From the NCBI GenBank assembly GCA_963763115.1, contig CAVXNM010000078.1:48410-112409 (forward strand): DNA of 64,000 nucleotides, read 5' to 3'. Under the pieces are notes generated by a model. That model was not told the origin of the DNA and did no database searches. It saw only the letters and a program-made list of their open reading frames with translations. Origin of the DNA: CAVQCA01 sp963763115. Its GTDB lineage: Bacteria; Pseudomonadota; Gammaproteobacteria; UBA9214. How positions within the stretch are numbered: position 1 is the stretch's first letter; every line of letters starts with the position of its first letter. Shown here piece by piece: positions 7,606 to 16,966 of the stretch. A program made the position numbers and the translations under genes.

Positions 7606-9999
7606 CTAGAACAACTGCTCCACACTGCCGCTTTCCGGGCGGGAACCCGAGCCCGCGGCCCGACTTTCTACACTGAGTTGCGGAACCTCGGCTTCCCGAA
7701 ACGTCTCAAAAATTGCATCTGATTGACCGCCGCGGGCCAGCAGCCCTGTATTCGGATCAATGCGCACGGTCACCAACCCCTCCGGTTGCTCCCGTTTTTC
7801 GTTCGCCGTGCCGGCCAACGCCGTACCCATGTACTGCATCCACATCGGCAGGGCCGCATGGCTCCCGGTTTCAGCCCGCCCCAAGGGGTCAAGCTTGTCA
7901 AAACCCACCCATGTCGTCGTTACCAGTGACGGGTTATAGCCACAGAACCAGGCATCCTTCTGATCATTCGTGGTGCCGGTCTTGCCGGAGAGGTCGCTAC
8001 GCCCCAGTTCGATCGCACGCCGACCGGTTCCCCGCTGTATGACATCCTGCAGCATGGAATTCATCAGCCAGGCATTCTGGGGGGTAATAACCGCTTCGGC
8101 AAGGTTGAGTCTGGTGTCCGCCGCATCGACAATGCTCTCGATGTTCTGCGGGCAATCAGGACACACTACACGAGGTCGGGCCGAATAGATAACCTGTCCC
8201 TGGGCATCCTGAATGCGCCGTATGAAATAGGGGTCCACCAGGTAACCACCATTGGCAAACACGGCATAGGCCCGGGCCATCTGCAGCGGCGTTACCGATG
8301 CGCTACCCAAAGCCAGGGTCAGATCGTGGGGCAATTGCGACGACTCGAAACCGAATCGCTCCGCGTATTGCGCGGCGTAGCTTGCCCCTATGGACTGCAG
8401 GATACGAACCGACACCAGGTTACGGGAAAGATACAATGCCTTTCTGAGTCGCGTAGGACCGTAAAATTTCCCGCTGTAGTTCTCTGGTCGCCAGGTCGAT
8501 TCAAGGGCGTTATCATCGAAGACGACCGGCGCATCATTGATGATGCTTGCCGGGGTAAACCCCTTCTCCAGCGCGGCTGAATAAATGATCGGCTTGAAAC
8601 TGGAGCCCGGCTGGCGCATGGCCTGCGTCGCCCGGTTGAACTTGCTCAAGCTGAAATCAAACCCACCAACCAGAGCGACCACCGCACCGTCATCGGGCCG
8701 GAGTGAAACCAGAGCACCCTGCACCTGAGGCAGCTGGGTCAACCGCCATTTACCTTCCTTATAGGTCTCGACCCTTATGATGTCACCAACAGCGGCAACA
8801 TTTTCCGCCTTTTCGGGGGCCTTACCCGTCCGGTTGACGCTCTTGTAGAGGCTAGCCCATGACAGCCCATCCCATTCTATGGTGATCGTCAGCCCGCTGC
8901 GCAGTAGTACCTCAACCGAGCGATCCTCCACGGAAGTAACCAGTCCTGCCTCAATATCGCTCCGGGGCGGATAATCGGCCAGCAATCCGGGCCATGCGTC
9001 AACGGCAACGCCTGCCAGGTCAACATGACCCTCAGGACCCCGGTACCCGTGCCGGTGGCTGTATTCCAGCAAGGTATCGTGCAGCGCCCGATTCGCCGCT
9101 GTCTGGAGTGATGATTCAACCGTTGTAACCACGTCGAAGCCAGATGTATATGCTTCCTCCCCATAGCGTTGCACTATCTCATCCCGCACCATCTCGGCCA
9201 GATAGGGAGCCCGCACATCCACCTGGACGGTATGCAGGGAGGCATCGTCCACCTCGGTCAGGGCTTTCTTATAGACATCGCCGTCGATATACCCGAGGCT
9301 GTACATACGCCCCAGCACGTAGTTCCGGCGCGCCAGCGCCGCTTCTGGATTGTTGACCGGGTTGACGCGTGAGGGTGCCTTGGGCAGGGCAGCTATCATT
9401 GCCATCCTGGCAACGCTCAGTTCATGGATATCGACACCATAATAAACCCGGGCAGCGGCCTCCACGCCATAGGCACGATGCCCCAGGTAAATCTTGTTGA
9501 GATAGAGCTCGAGAATTTCCTGCTTGCTTAGCGAATGCTCGATTCTGAATGCAAGGAGAATCTCGTTCAGCTTGCGTAAATAGGTCTTTTCTGTTGTGAG
9601 GAAAAAATTACGCGCGACCTGCATGGTAATGGTACTGCCACCCTGGCGTTTCTGGCCCGTGCGCAGCAGTTCTATCCCGGCCCGTAGCAAACCCTGAATA
9701 TCAACCCCGGGATGCTCGAAGAAGCGATCATCTTCAGCCGCCAGGAATGCGTGTACCAGGACCGGCGGTACATTTTCAATCTGCACGGGTGTACGCCGTT
9801 TTTCTCCAAACTCTGCCATCAACTTGCGATCGCTGGTATAAATACGCAGCGGCACCTGCAATTGAACATCCTTGAGCAGATCAATCGAAGGCAGTTGAGG
9901 TTCGATTTTGACGAACATAACGACTGACAGGATCAAAAACACAATAGTCAGAGTAAATACGGCGGAAAGCAAAAAACGCCCAAGATGTCTAAAAATCAT
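7606..9999 (-). CDS. mrcA: penicillin-binding protein 1A, bifunctional
   Basis: A 797-residue class A PBP that polymerises and cross-links peptidoglycan. A single N-terminal membrane anchor (residues about 8-30) is followed by a GT51 glycosyltransferase domain with E-D-D-R-F-F-E-H-P-G near residue 84 and R-Q-G-G-S-T-I-T-M-Q. An OB-like insert follows, then the transpeptidase with S-S-F-K (active serine near residue 465), the S-x-N box S-R-N-L and K-T-G-T-T near residue 670. The PBP1A-specific insert and length fit. It is divergent from pilM, the standard arrangement in Pseudomonas and relatives. ATG 9999 is the only sensible start. Confidence 0.96.
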   Translation of the reverse strand: MIFRHLGRFLLSAVFTLTIVFLILSVVMFVKIEPQLPSIDLLKDVQLQVPLRIYTSDRKLMAEFGEKRRTPVQIENVPPVLVHAFLAAEDDRFFEHPGVDIQGLLRAGIELLRTGQKRQGGSTITMQVARNFFLTTEKTYLRKLNEILLAFRIEHSLSKQEILELYLNKIYLGHRAYGVEAAARVYYGVDIHELSVARMAMIAALPKAPSRVNPVNNPEAALARRNYVLGRMYSLGYIDGDVYKKALTEVDDASLHTVQVDVRAPYLAEMVRDEIVQRYGEEAYTSGFDVVTTVESSLQTAANRALHDTLLEYSHRHGYRGPEGHVDLAGVAVDAWPGLLADYPPRSDIEAGLVTSVEDRSVEVLLRSGLTITIEWDGLSWASLYKSVNRTGKAPEKAENVAAVGDIIRVETYKEGKWRLTQLPQVQGALVSLRPDDGAVVALVGGFDFSLSKFNRATQAMRQPGSSFKPIIYSAALEKGFTPASIINDAPVVFDDNALESTWRPENYSGKFYGPTRLRKALYLSRNLVSVRILQSIGASYAAQYAERFGFESSQLPHDLTLALGSASVTPLQMARAYAVFANGGYLVDPYFIRRIQDAQGQVIYSARPRVVCPDCPQNIESIVDAADTRLNLAEAVITPQNAWLMNSMLQDVIQRGTGRRAIELGRSDLSGKTGTTNDQKDAWFCGYNPSLVTTTWVGFDKLDPLGRAETGSHAALPMWMQYMGTALAGTANEKREQPEGLVTVRIDPNTGLLARGGQSDAIFETFREAEVPQLSVESRAAGSGSRPESGSVEQLF

Positions 10000-10153
10000 G
10001 ATGGTGCGGAAATCCTGTGATGGGAATCATAGAATAGGCCGGAAGGAATGCATATAAAAGAAATCGGTCGGTGGAAGTTTAAAATTTTTCTCAACCCGGG
10101 GGGAGTTCGTCCGATAACTAACACCACAGTATGCAATTGAGCATGCACTTTGG

Positions 10154-10182
10154 TTGACAAACAGTTGGCAATGCTCTCTAAT
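10154..10182 (+). promoter_or_regulatory. sigma-70 promoter for pilMNOPQ
   Basis: Consensus TTGACA at 10154-10159, a 17-base spacer and TCTAAT at 10177-10182, about 50 bases before the pilM GTG. This is the clearest promoter of the window and should drive the whole pil operon. Confidence 0.75.
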
Positions 10183-10232
10183 GCGCCGAACTACCTTATC
10201 TGTCCAACAGTGGGTAATTAAAAGGAAATATT

Positions 10233-11303
10233 GTGCCATTTGCGCAACTATTCAAACGGACTAAACCGCCGCTCCTAGGTGTCGATATCAGTTCCACTGC
10301 TGTCAAGCTGTTGGAACTCAGCCGCAGCGGTCTACGTTACCGCGTAGAGAGCTACGCAGTCGAGCCGCTGCCTCCCAACTCCGTCGTCGAAAAGAATATT
10401 ACTGACGTAGAAGCCGTCGGTGAAGCGATACGCCGTGCAGTTAAACGCTCTGGCACGCGCACTCGGCATGCCGCGGTTGCGGTTGCGGGATCGGCGGTGA
10501 TTACCAGAACCATTACCATGTCTGCCGGATTGTCTCAGGACGATATGGAAAGCCAGATCCAGTTCGAGGCGGACCAGTACGTCCCCTACCCGCTCGATGA
10601 GGTAAATATCGACTTCGAGGTCATTGGACCGTCAGAAAAAAATCCCGATACGGTAGACGTTCTGCTGGCCGCATGCCGAAGCGAGAATGTCGACATGCGC
10701 AATGCGGCGGTAGAAACCGGCGGCCTGATTACCCAAGTTATTGACGTTGAATCATTTGCCAGCGAAAACGCCTTTGCACTGCTTGCTGACCAGATGCCGG
10801 ATCAGGGCGTGGAAAAGACCATCGCCGTTATTGACGTCGGCGCCACCATGACCACCCTCAATGTCATGCATGACCTGAAAAGCATCTACACCCGTGACAC
10901 AGTATTTGGCGGGAAGCAACTGACTGAAGAGATCATGCGGCGCTATGGACTTTCCTATGAGGAAGCCGGCATGGCGAAACGACAGGGTGGGTTGCCGGAG
11001 AACTATGTCACCGATGTCCTTGAGCCGTTCAAGGAAGCCATGGCGCAGCAGGCAAGTCGCTCATTGCAGTTCTTCTATTCATCCAGCCCCCACAGCAAGG
11101 TTGACCATGTCGTGCTGGCAGGCGGTGGTGCATCCATACCCAACGTGGATGAATTGATTCAGGAAAGACTGGGTGTCGATACCAGCATTGCCAACCCCTT
11201 CGCTTCCATGTCATTGTCTGCACGTGTAAAACCGCAGACGCTCAGCAATGACGCGCCCGCTCTGTTGATTGCCTGCGGGCTGGCCTTGAGGAGCTTCGAC
11301 TAA
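10233..11303 (+). CDS. pilM: type IV pilus assembly protein PilM
   Basis: A 356-residue actin-like ATPase-fold protein of the cytoplasmic face of the type IV pilus machine, which binds the N-terminus of PilN. Visible landmarks are L-L-G-V-D-I-S-S-T-A-V-K-L-L-E (phosphate-1-like loop), A-V-I-D-V-G-A-T-M-T-T-L (phosphate-2-like) and V-V-L-A-G-G-G-A-S-I-P (adenosine motif). It starts with GTG 10233, preceded by AAAGGA, and is the first gene of pilMNOPQ with a one-base gap to pilN. Confidence 0.96.
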   Translation: MPFAQLFKRTKPPLLGVDISSTAVKLLELSRSGLRYRVESYAVEPLPPNSVVEKNITDVEAVGEAIRRAVKRSGTRTRHAAVAVAGSAVITRTITMSAGLSQDDMESQIQFEADQYVPYPLDEVNIDFEVIGPSEKNPDTVDVLLAACRSENVDMRNAAVETGGLITQVIDVESFASENAFALLADQMPDQGVEKTIAVIDVGATMTTLNVMHDLKSIYTRDTVFGGKQLTEEIMRRYGLSYEEAGMAKRQGGLPENYVTDVLEPFKEAMAQQASRSLQFFYSSSPHSKVDHVVLAGGGASIPNVDELIQERLGVDTSIANPFASMSLSARVKPQTLSNDAPALLIACGLALRSFD

Positions 11304-11304
11304 C

Positions 11305-11889
11305 ATGGCAAAGATCAACCTGCTCCCATGGCGTGAAGAGCTACGCAAGCAGAAACAGCGTGAATTTGTAATATCTGCAGCCGGCGGCGCTCTAGTCGCA
11401 GCGCTGATTGTATTGCTGGCCCATTTTCACATTGACGGTCTTATTGACAATCAGAATCAGCGCAACGAATTCCTGAAGGCGCAGATCACGATCCTCGACC
11501 AGCGCATTGGCAGGATCAAGGAACTTGAGAAGATGAAGGCCGATCTCCTCGCTCGAATGAATGTCATTCAGGAATTGCAGCGCAGCAGGCCAGAAAGCGT
11601 ACATTTGATGGACGAACTGGTTCGCACTCTGCCAGACGGCGTTTATCTGAAATCCTTCACACAGAAAGGTAGAAGCCTGGATATGGGCGGTGTCGCTCAA
11701 TCAAATGCCAGGGTATCTGACTATATGCGCAATATTGACGCATCCGACTGGCTGACAGCACCGCGTCTGGACCTGATCAAGACCACTGAAGTGAACCGTA
11801 CCCGGGTTGCCAACTTCAACCTGCGCGGCAAGCAGAAAACACACAAGCCCCAGAGTGACGAGGCCGGTCAGAAAGAGGGTGGCTCATGA
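11305..11889 (+). CDS. pilN: type IV pilus alignment-complex protein PilN
   Basis: A 194-residue inner-membrane protein. It opens with the PilM-binding motif A-K-I-N-L-L-P-W-R, followed by one transmembrane helix around residues 22-42, a periplasmic coiled coil and a ferredoxin-like domain. It pairs with PilO to link the cytoplasmic PilM ring with the PilP/PilQ outer parts. It overlaps pilO by the ATGA junction. The last 25 residues are charged and low-complexity. Confidence 0.95.
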   Translation: MAKINLLPWREELRKQKQREFVISAAGGALVAALIVLLAHFHIDGLIDNQNQRNEFLKAQITILDQRIGRIKELEKMKADLLARMNVIQELQRSRPESVHLMDELVRTLPDGVYLKSFTQKGRSLDMGGVAQSNARVSDYMRNIDASDWLTAPRLDLIKTTEVNRTRVANFNLRGKQKTHKPQSDEAGQKEGGS

Positions 11890-12521
11890 ACTTCGACCTG
11901 AATGATCTAGATCTGTCCAATATTTCCCGCTGGCCGGCCGCTGCCCGTGTGGTTGTGATTCTGTTCATTATGGGTGGCGTGATCTTTCTGGGCTACTGGT
12001 TCCATATAAAGGACCAGATGGCGGTACTCCAGGCAGCCGAGCAGAAAGAACTCGACCTGAAGGTCATATTCGAGAAGAAAGCCCAGCAGGCAGCCAACCT
12101 GGAAGCCTACGAACAACAACTGACGGAGATGCGTGAATCCTTTGGTGCCATGCTGCGCCAGTTACCCAACAAAACCGAGGTTGCGGATTTGCTGGTTGAC
12201 GTCTCGCAAACGGGTCTGGCAAGCGGGCTGGAATTTGAACTATTCAAACCCGGGGCTGAAATTCCCCAGGAATTCTATGCCGTGCTGCCCATCAGCATTC
12301 GCGTCATAGGTACATACCATGAGTTCGGGGATTTTGTCAGCGGTGTTGCCGCCCTTCCCCGTATCGTAACACTACATAATATAAGCATTAAAAAACGGGG
12401 CAAAGGGGATAACGCACTCCTTGTCATGGATATGACCGCCAAAACCTATCGCTATCTGGAGGAAAGCGAACGTCCGCAAGAGAAAAAGGCTGGCGGAAAG
12501 AAGGGAGGCCGCAAGAAATGA
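11886..12521 (+). CDS. pilO: type IV pilus alignment-complex protein PilO
   Basis: A 211-residue bitopic inner-membrane protein with a transmembrane segment near residues 20-42, a coiled coil (E-Q-K-E-L-D-L-K-V-I-F-E-K-K) and the PilO periplasmic domain including G-L-E-F-E-L-F-K-P-G-A-E and R-V-I-G-T-Y-H-E-F-G-D-F. It forms heterodimers with PilN. Start and stop overlap the neighbouring genes by four bases each, indicating translational coupling. The C-terminus ends in a Lys/Gly-rich tail. Confidence 0.95.
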   Translation: MNFDLNDLDLSNISRWPAAARVVVILFIMGGVIFLGYWFHIKDQMAVLQAAEQKELDLKVIFEKKAQQAANLEAYEQQLTEMRESFGAMLRQLPNKTEVADLLVDVSQTGLASGLEFELFKPGAEIPQEFYAVLPISIRVIGTYHEFGDFVSGVAALPRIVTLHNISIKKRGKGDNALLVMDMTAKTYRYLEESERPQEKKAGGKKGGRKK

Positions 12522-13057
12522 TTAGGGATCGCAAGTACCTGCATTGGCTGGCTATGGCATCCGTGGCGTGCATGATTGCAGCCTGCTCGAACAACCCAAC
12601 GGCCGACCTGGAAACCTACGTTGCGGATATTAAAAGCCAGCAAAAATCTTCCATAGAACCGCTGCCCGAGTTCGAGCCCTTTGAATCATTCGCCTATCAG
12701 GCCAATGAACTGCGCGACCCATTCACGCAGCCGGTCTTCTCGCACCCACCCGCTGCTGTGGCACAGACCGGCGGTAGTGGAATCAAACCCGACTTCGATC
12801 GCCCTACCGAACCTCTTGAGGAGTATCCGCTGGACAGCTTGCGCATGGTTGGAACCATGGAGAAGGGTCAGGAAACCTGGGCGCTGATACTTGACAAGGA
12901 TGATGCTATCCATCGCGTGCAACCCGGAAATTATATGGGCCAGAACCACGGCAAGATCACTAGGGTTACAGAATTTGAAGTTGAACTTACGGAAATCATT
13001 CCTGATGGACTCGGAGGCTGGATGGAACGCCAGGCTTCCATTGCAATCAGCGAATAA
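12518..13057 (+). CDS. pilP: type IV pilus lipoprotein PilP
   Basis: A 179-residue lipoprotein. The signal sequence ends in the lipobox I-A-A-C with Cys23 as lipidation site, an extended linker follows, and the beta-rich PilP domain contains D-S-L-R-M-V-G-T-M and V-Q-P-G-N-Y-M-G-Q-N-H-G-K-I. PilP joins the PilNO periplasmic domains to the N-terminal domains of the PilQ secretin. It overlaps pilO by four bases and is followed 18 bases later by pilQ. Confidence 0.95.
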   Translation: MIRDRKYLHWLAMASVACMIAACSNNPTADLETYVADIKSQQKSSIEPLPEFEPFESFAYQANELRDPFTQPVFSHPPAAVAQTGGSGIKPDFDRPTEPLEEYPLDSLRMVGTMEKGQETWALILDKDDAIHRVQPGNYMGQNHGKITRVTEFEVELTEIIPDGLGGWMERQASIAISE

Positions 13058-13075
13058 TCCCACGGGGGAATCGCA

Positions 13076-15226
13076 ATGACCGGAAATAGCACTCGCAGAC
13101 CAGTGGCATACGCAGCAAAACTAGTCGACTCCACGAGAAGATTGGCCAGAGGCGGTCGGGCTCTCCTGCTGATTACTGGCTACATACTGATCGGCGTCAG
13201 TATTACTAACGCCTATGCGGGCGAGCAGACCGCAACAAACTCGCTGAAATCAGTCGAATTTGCCGGTCTTCCGGGCAACAAGACGCAGATCGTCCTGACG
13301 TTGAGCAATACCGCAACAGCGCCGTTGAGCTTCACCATCGATAATCCGGCACGCATTGCGCTGGACTTTCCCGCCACAAAGAACGACCTTGCCCAACGCA
13401 CCCAGAGCATCGGCATCGGTATGGCAGACAGCATGACCGCTATTGAGGCTCAGGGACGCACCCGGGTCGTGGTCAACCTGGTAGAAATGGTACCGTACGA
13501 AGCACATACCGAAGGCAACAAGGTCGTGCTGACCATACAGGGCGGTGGCAAGGAAGAAAGCGTCGCCAGCGCGGCGGTAACCTCAGCCAAGGGCGGTGCA
13601 CGCCCCCAGATTAAGAATGTCGACTTCCGGCGCGGTGAACATGGCGAGGGCCGCGTTATTGTAAGTCTCTCCGACCCCTCGATTCCGGTGGACATCCAGC
13701 AGGAAGGCGGTAATGTAGTCGTTGACTTCTATCGCGCCATACTGCCCGGTGATCTGGCACGGCGCCTGGACGTACTGGACTTCGCCACGCCTGTAAAGAC
13801 TATCGATACTTTCACCAAGGGCGATAATGTACACATGGTTATCACACCGATGGGTGAGTACGATTACCTCGCCTATCAGTCCAATGACGAATTCACCATT
13901 GAAGTCAAGGCGATAACCAAGGAAGAGGCGGAAGAGCGTAAAAAGGATGAGTTTGGCTACAAGGGCGAGCGCCTGTCCCTTAATTTCCAGGACATCGAGG
14001 TGCGCTCCGTTCTGCAGCTCATCGCGGATTTCACCGGAATCAACATCGTGGTCAGTGATACGGTCAAGGGCAGCCTGACTCTGCGTCTCAAGAACGTCCC
14101 CTGGGACCAGGCACTGGACCTGATCCTGAAAACCAAGGGTCTTGCGATGCGTCAAACCGGCAACGTCATGCTGATTGCACCCAGCGAGGAAATTGCCGCC
14201 CGGGAAAAACTTGAACTCGAGTCCCAGAAGCAGATCAAGCAACTGGAGCCGCTCTATTCGGAATTCATCCAGGTCAATTATGCCAAGGCCGCCGATATCG
14301 CGAAGCTGCTGAAGAGTTCCGATACCTCGCTGCTCTCCGACCGCGGCACGGCAACGATAGATGAACGCACCAACACCTTGCTGGTTCAGGATACCGCCAG
14401 CAAGCTCGCGGATATACGTAAATTGGTAGCGCGACTGGACATCCCCGTCAGGCAGGTGCTGATCGAATCACGCATCGTGATTGCCAATAATAACTTTGCG
14501 AGGGATCTGGGCGTGAAGTTCGGCTACAGCAAGACGGTTGACTACAATGACGATCACGTCCTGGTCGTCGGCGGCAAACAGCCAGGTGACCTTATTACAA
14601 ACCCTGTAACCCCCTTCGAGGTGCCGGCTGGCAGCAGCATTACCGGCCTGATCACCGATCTCGGTGTTACCAACCCGACAGGTTCAATCGGACTTGCCGT
14701 CGGCAAGCTGGGAAGCCACCTGCTGCAGCTGGAACTCAATGCCATGGAGGCGGAAGGACAAGGTGAGGTCATTTCCAGTCCCCGGGTGCTGACCTCCAAC
14801 CAGAAGGAAGCCTATATCGAGGCAGGCACCGAAATACCCTATCAGGAGGCCTCATCCAGCGGCGCCACCAGCACGTCCTTCAAGAAGGCCGTCCTCAGCC
14901 TGAAAGTCACGCCGCAAATCACGCCAGATGACCGCATCATCATGGACCTCAACGTCAACAAGGACAGCGTGGGCCGGGTCTTCAACGGCGTTCCCAGCAT
15001 CGATACCAAGGAGGTGGGCACCCAGGTCCTGGTGGACAATGGCGAAACCCTGGTGCTCGGCGGTATCTACGAACGGGAAAAGCTGGATGAGGTCGACCGG
15101 GTGCCGTTCTTCGGGGAGCTCCCGATGGTCGACTGGCTGTTCAAGACCACGCGGAAGAAAGACGACAAGTCCGAACTGCTCATCTTCATTACGCCGAAGA
15201 TCGTCAAGGAAAGCTTCCACCTCTGA
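13076..15226 (+). CDS. pilQ: type IV pilus secretin PilQ
   Basis: A 716-residue outer-membrane secretin through which the pilus passes. An N-terminal signal region is followed by two AMIN-type peptidoglycan-binding repeats (roughly residues 55-150 and 180-275). Then come the secretin short N-domain beginning L-S-L-N-F-Q-D-I-E-V-R-S-V-L-Q, the N1 domain, and the C-terminal secretin domain with V-L-I-E-S-R-I-V-I-A, E-G-Q-G-E-V-I-S-S-P-R-V-L-T and L-V-L-G-G-I-Y. GGGGGA precedes the ATG. It is the last gene of the pil operon; aroK follows after 57 bases. Confidence 0.97.
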   Translation: MTGNSTRRPVAYAAKLVDSTRRLARGGRALLLITGYILIGVSITNAYAGEQTATNSLKSVEFAGLPGNKTQIVLTLSNTATAPLSFTIDNPARIALDFPATKNDLAQRTQSIGIGMADSMTAIEAQGRTRVVVNLVEMVPYEAHTEGNKVVLTIQGGGKEESVASAAVTSAKGGARPQIKNVDFRRGEHGEGRVIVSLSDPSIPVDIQQEGGNVVVDFYRAILPGDLARRLDVLDFATPVKTIDTFTKGDNVHMVITPMGEYDYLAYQSNDEFTIEVKAITKEEAEERKKDEFGYKGERLSLNFQDIEVRSVLQLIADFTGINIVVSDTVKGSLTLRLKNVPWDQALDLILKTKGLAMRQTGNVMLIAPSEEIAAREKLELESQKQIKQLEPLYSEFIQVNYAKAADIAKLLKSSDTSLLSDRGTATIDERTNTLLVQDTASKLADIRKLVARLDIPVRQVLIESRIVIANNNFARDLGVKFGYSKTVDYNDDHVLVVGGKQPGDLITNPVTPFEVPAGSSITGLITDLGVTNPTGSIGLAVGKLGSHLLQLELNAMEAEGQGEVISSPRVLTSNQKEAYIEAGTEIPYQEASSSGATSTSFKKAVLSLKVTPQITPDDRIIMDLNVNKDSVGRVFNGVPSIDTKEVGTQVLVDNGETLVLGGIYEREKLDEVDRVPFFGELPMVDWLFKTTRKKDDKSELLIFITPKIVKESFHL

Positions 15227-15283
15227 TCCCCAGACGTTCCTGGCGCTTGCCAGCGAACGCAGTTTCTGGCATACCTGCCCGGC

Positions 15284-15802
15284 ATGAAAACGCCGGGCAG
15301 CTTGTTTCTGACAGGCCCCATGGGGGCCGGAAAATCCACCATCGGTCGGCAGCTGTCCAGTCAGCTCAGAATGAGCTTTTATGACAGTGACCGTGAAATC
15401 GAGGATCGGACAGGTGTTGATATCCCTTTGATTTTCGAGCTGGAAGGCGAGCAAGGGTTCCGCAAGCGGGAACGGCTCGTCATCGATGAGCTGACCTCCC
15501 TGTCAAATATTGTCCTCGCCACCGGCGGCGGCGCCATTCTGGATGCTGATAACCGCAAAAACCTGGCAGAACGCGGTCAGGTGATATACCTGCACGCCTC
15601 TGTAAACCAGCAACTCGCACGCACCAAACATGACCGCAATCGGCCCCTACTGCAAACGGATAATCCGCGCCAGCGTCTGGACGATCTCATGCATCAGCGA
15701 GACCCCCTGTACCGCGAGATCGCGGACCTGGTGATCGATACGGATGGCAAACGTGTCATGGCGGTCGTCAACCAGATCATACGCAAGCTTAAACTGAGAT
15801 AA
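15284..15802 (+). CDS. aroK: shikimate kinase
   Basis: A 172-residue kinase that phosphorylates shikimate with ATP in the chorismate pathway. The P-loop is G-P-M-G-A-G-K-S at residues 10-17, shikimate-binding residues lie in D-S-D-R-E-I-E and F-R-K-R-E, and the G-G-G-A motif and lid segment R-N-R-P-L-L are present. It follows pilQ directly and precedes aroB by 82 bases, the classical pilQ-aroK-aroB order. Confidence 0.96.
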   Translation: MKTPGSLFLTGPMGAGKSTIGRQLSSQLRMSFYDSDREIEDRTGVDIPLIFELEGEQGFRKRERLVIDELTSLSNIVLATGGGAILDADNRKNLAERGQVIYLHASVNQQLARTKHDRNRPLLQTDNPRQRLDDLMHQRDPLYREIADLVIDTDGKRVMAVVNQIIRKLKLR

Positions 15803-15884
15803 GCGGTTTATTCTGCGGTTTTTTTGCCCCGCGTATCCATATATCCTATAGGCTGCTTTTTGATTCAGACGTGGCAATCAGGCG

Positions 15885-16961
15885 ATGAAAACACTGACAG
15901 TCTACCTCGGTGAGCGGAGCTACCCCATTCACATCGGACCGGGATTGCTACGGAAACCCGAACTGATTACCGAACATATCAGTGGCAGGCAGGTTATGGT
16001 GGTCACCAATGAAACCATCGCCCCGCTCTATCTTGACAGCATCATGGAGCTGCTGGTCGGGTTCGATCGGGACACGGTCATTCTTCCCGACGGGGAGCAG
16101 TACAAGACTATCGAGACCCTGAATTCCGTCTTTACCGGCCTACTCGAGCATCGTTTCAACCGACACTGCACGCTCGTCGCCCTGGGTGGCGGGGTCATCG
16201 GCGATATTACCGGCTTTGCCGCCGCCTGTTATCAGCGGGGCGTGGCCTTTTTGCAGCTACCGACCACCCTTCTGGCACAGGTCGATTCATCGGTGGGCGG
16301 CAAAACGGGAGTCAACCATCCGTTGGGAAAAAACATGATCGGGGCCTTCCATCAACCCGGTTGTGTAGTGATCGACACCGATACGCTGGATACACTGGAT
16401 CAGCGGCAACTGACCGCCGGACTGGCGGAGGTCATCAAGTATGGACTGATCCATGATGCAGGTTTCTTCGCCTGGCTTGAACAGAATATCGAGCGGCTCA
16501 GCGCACGTGACAAGCCATCGCTCGCTTATGCCATAGATCGCTCCTGCACGATCAAGGCGGAAATCGTCGCCAACGACGAACGTGAAAGCAGCCGGCGCGC
16601 CCTGCTCAACCTAGGCCATACCTTCGGTCACGCCATCGAAACCGGGACCGGCTACGGCAACTGGCTGCATGGTGAGGCCATAGCCGCCGGCATGCTGATG
16701 GCGGCCGACCTGTCGGCGCGGCATCAATGGTTAGCGGGATCGGATGTTGAGCGTATCGAGAATTTGCTGCAACGCGCCGGCCTGCCGACGTCTCCGCCGG
16801 AGGCAATGGACGAGGCGCAGTTCATGGATCTCATGGCCATCGACAAGAAAGTTGTGGACGGCGGCTTGCGGCTCGTCCTGCTAAAGGCGATTGGCAGCGC
16901 CGTGATAACCGGTGATTTCAGCGCCACCCTGTTGAGTCAAACATTGACCCGCGCCGCCTGA
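15885..16961 (+). CDS. aroB: 3-dehydroquinate synthase
   Basis: A 358-residue NAD- and metal-dependent enzyme converting DAHP to 3-dehydroquinate. The NAD-binding G-G-G-V-I-G-D-I-T-G-F-A-A, the active-site P-T-T-L-L-A-Q-V-D-S-S-V-G-G-K-T-G-V-N and metal-binding histidines in L-G-H-T-F-G-H-A-I-E and W-L-H-G-E-A-I-A are all present. The length is normal. The dgt gene begins five bases after the stop, so the two are probably cotranscribed. Confidence 0.97.
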   Translation: MKTLTVYLGERSYPIHIGPGLLRKPELITEHISGRQVMVVTNETIAPLYLDSIMELLVGFDRDTVILPDGEQYKTIETLNSVFTGLLEHRFNRHCTLVALGGGVIGDITGFAAACYQRGVAFLQLPTTLLAQVDSSVGGKTGVNHPLGKNMIGAFHQPGCVVIDTDTLDTLDQRQLTAGLAEVIKYGLIHDAGFFAWLEQNIERLSARDKPSLAYAIDRSCTIKAEIVANDERESSRRALLNLGHTFGHAIETGTGYGNWLHGEAIAAGMLMAADLSARHQWLAGSDVERIENLLQRAGLPTSPPEAMDEAQFMDLMAIDKKVVDGGLRLVLLKAIGSAVITGDFSATLLSQTLTRAA

Positions 16962-16966
16962 CGTCC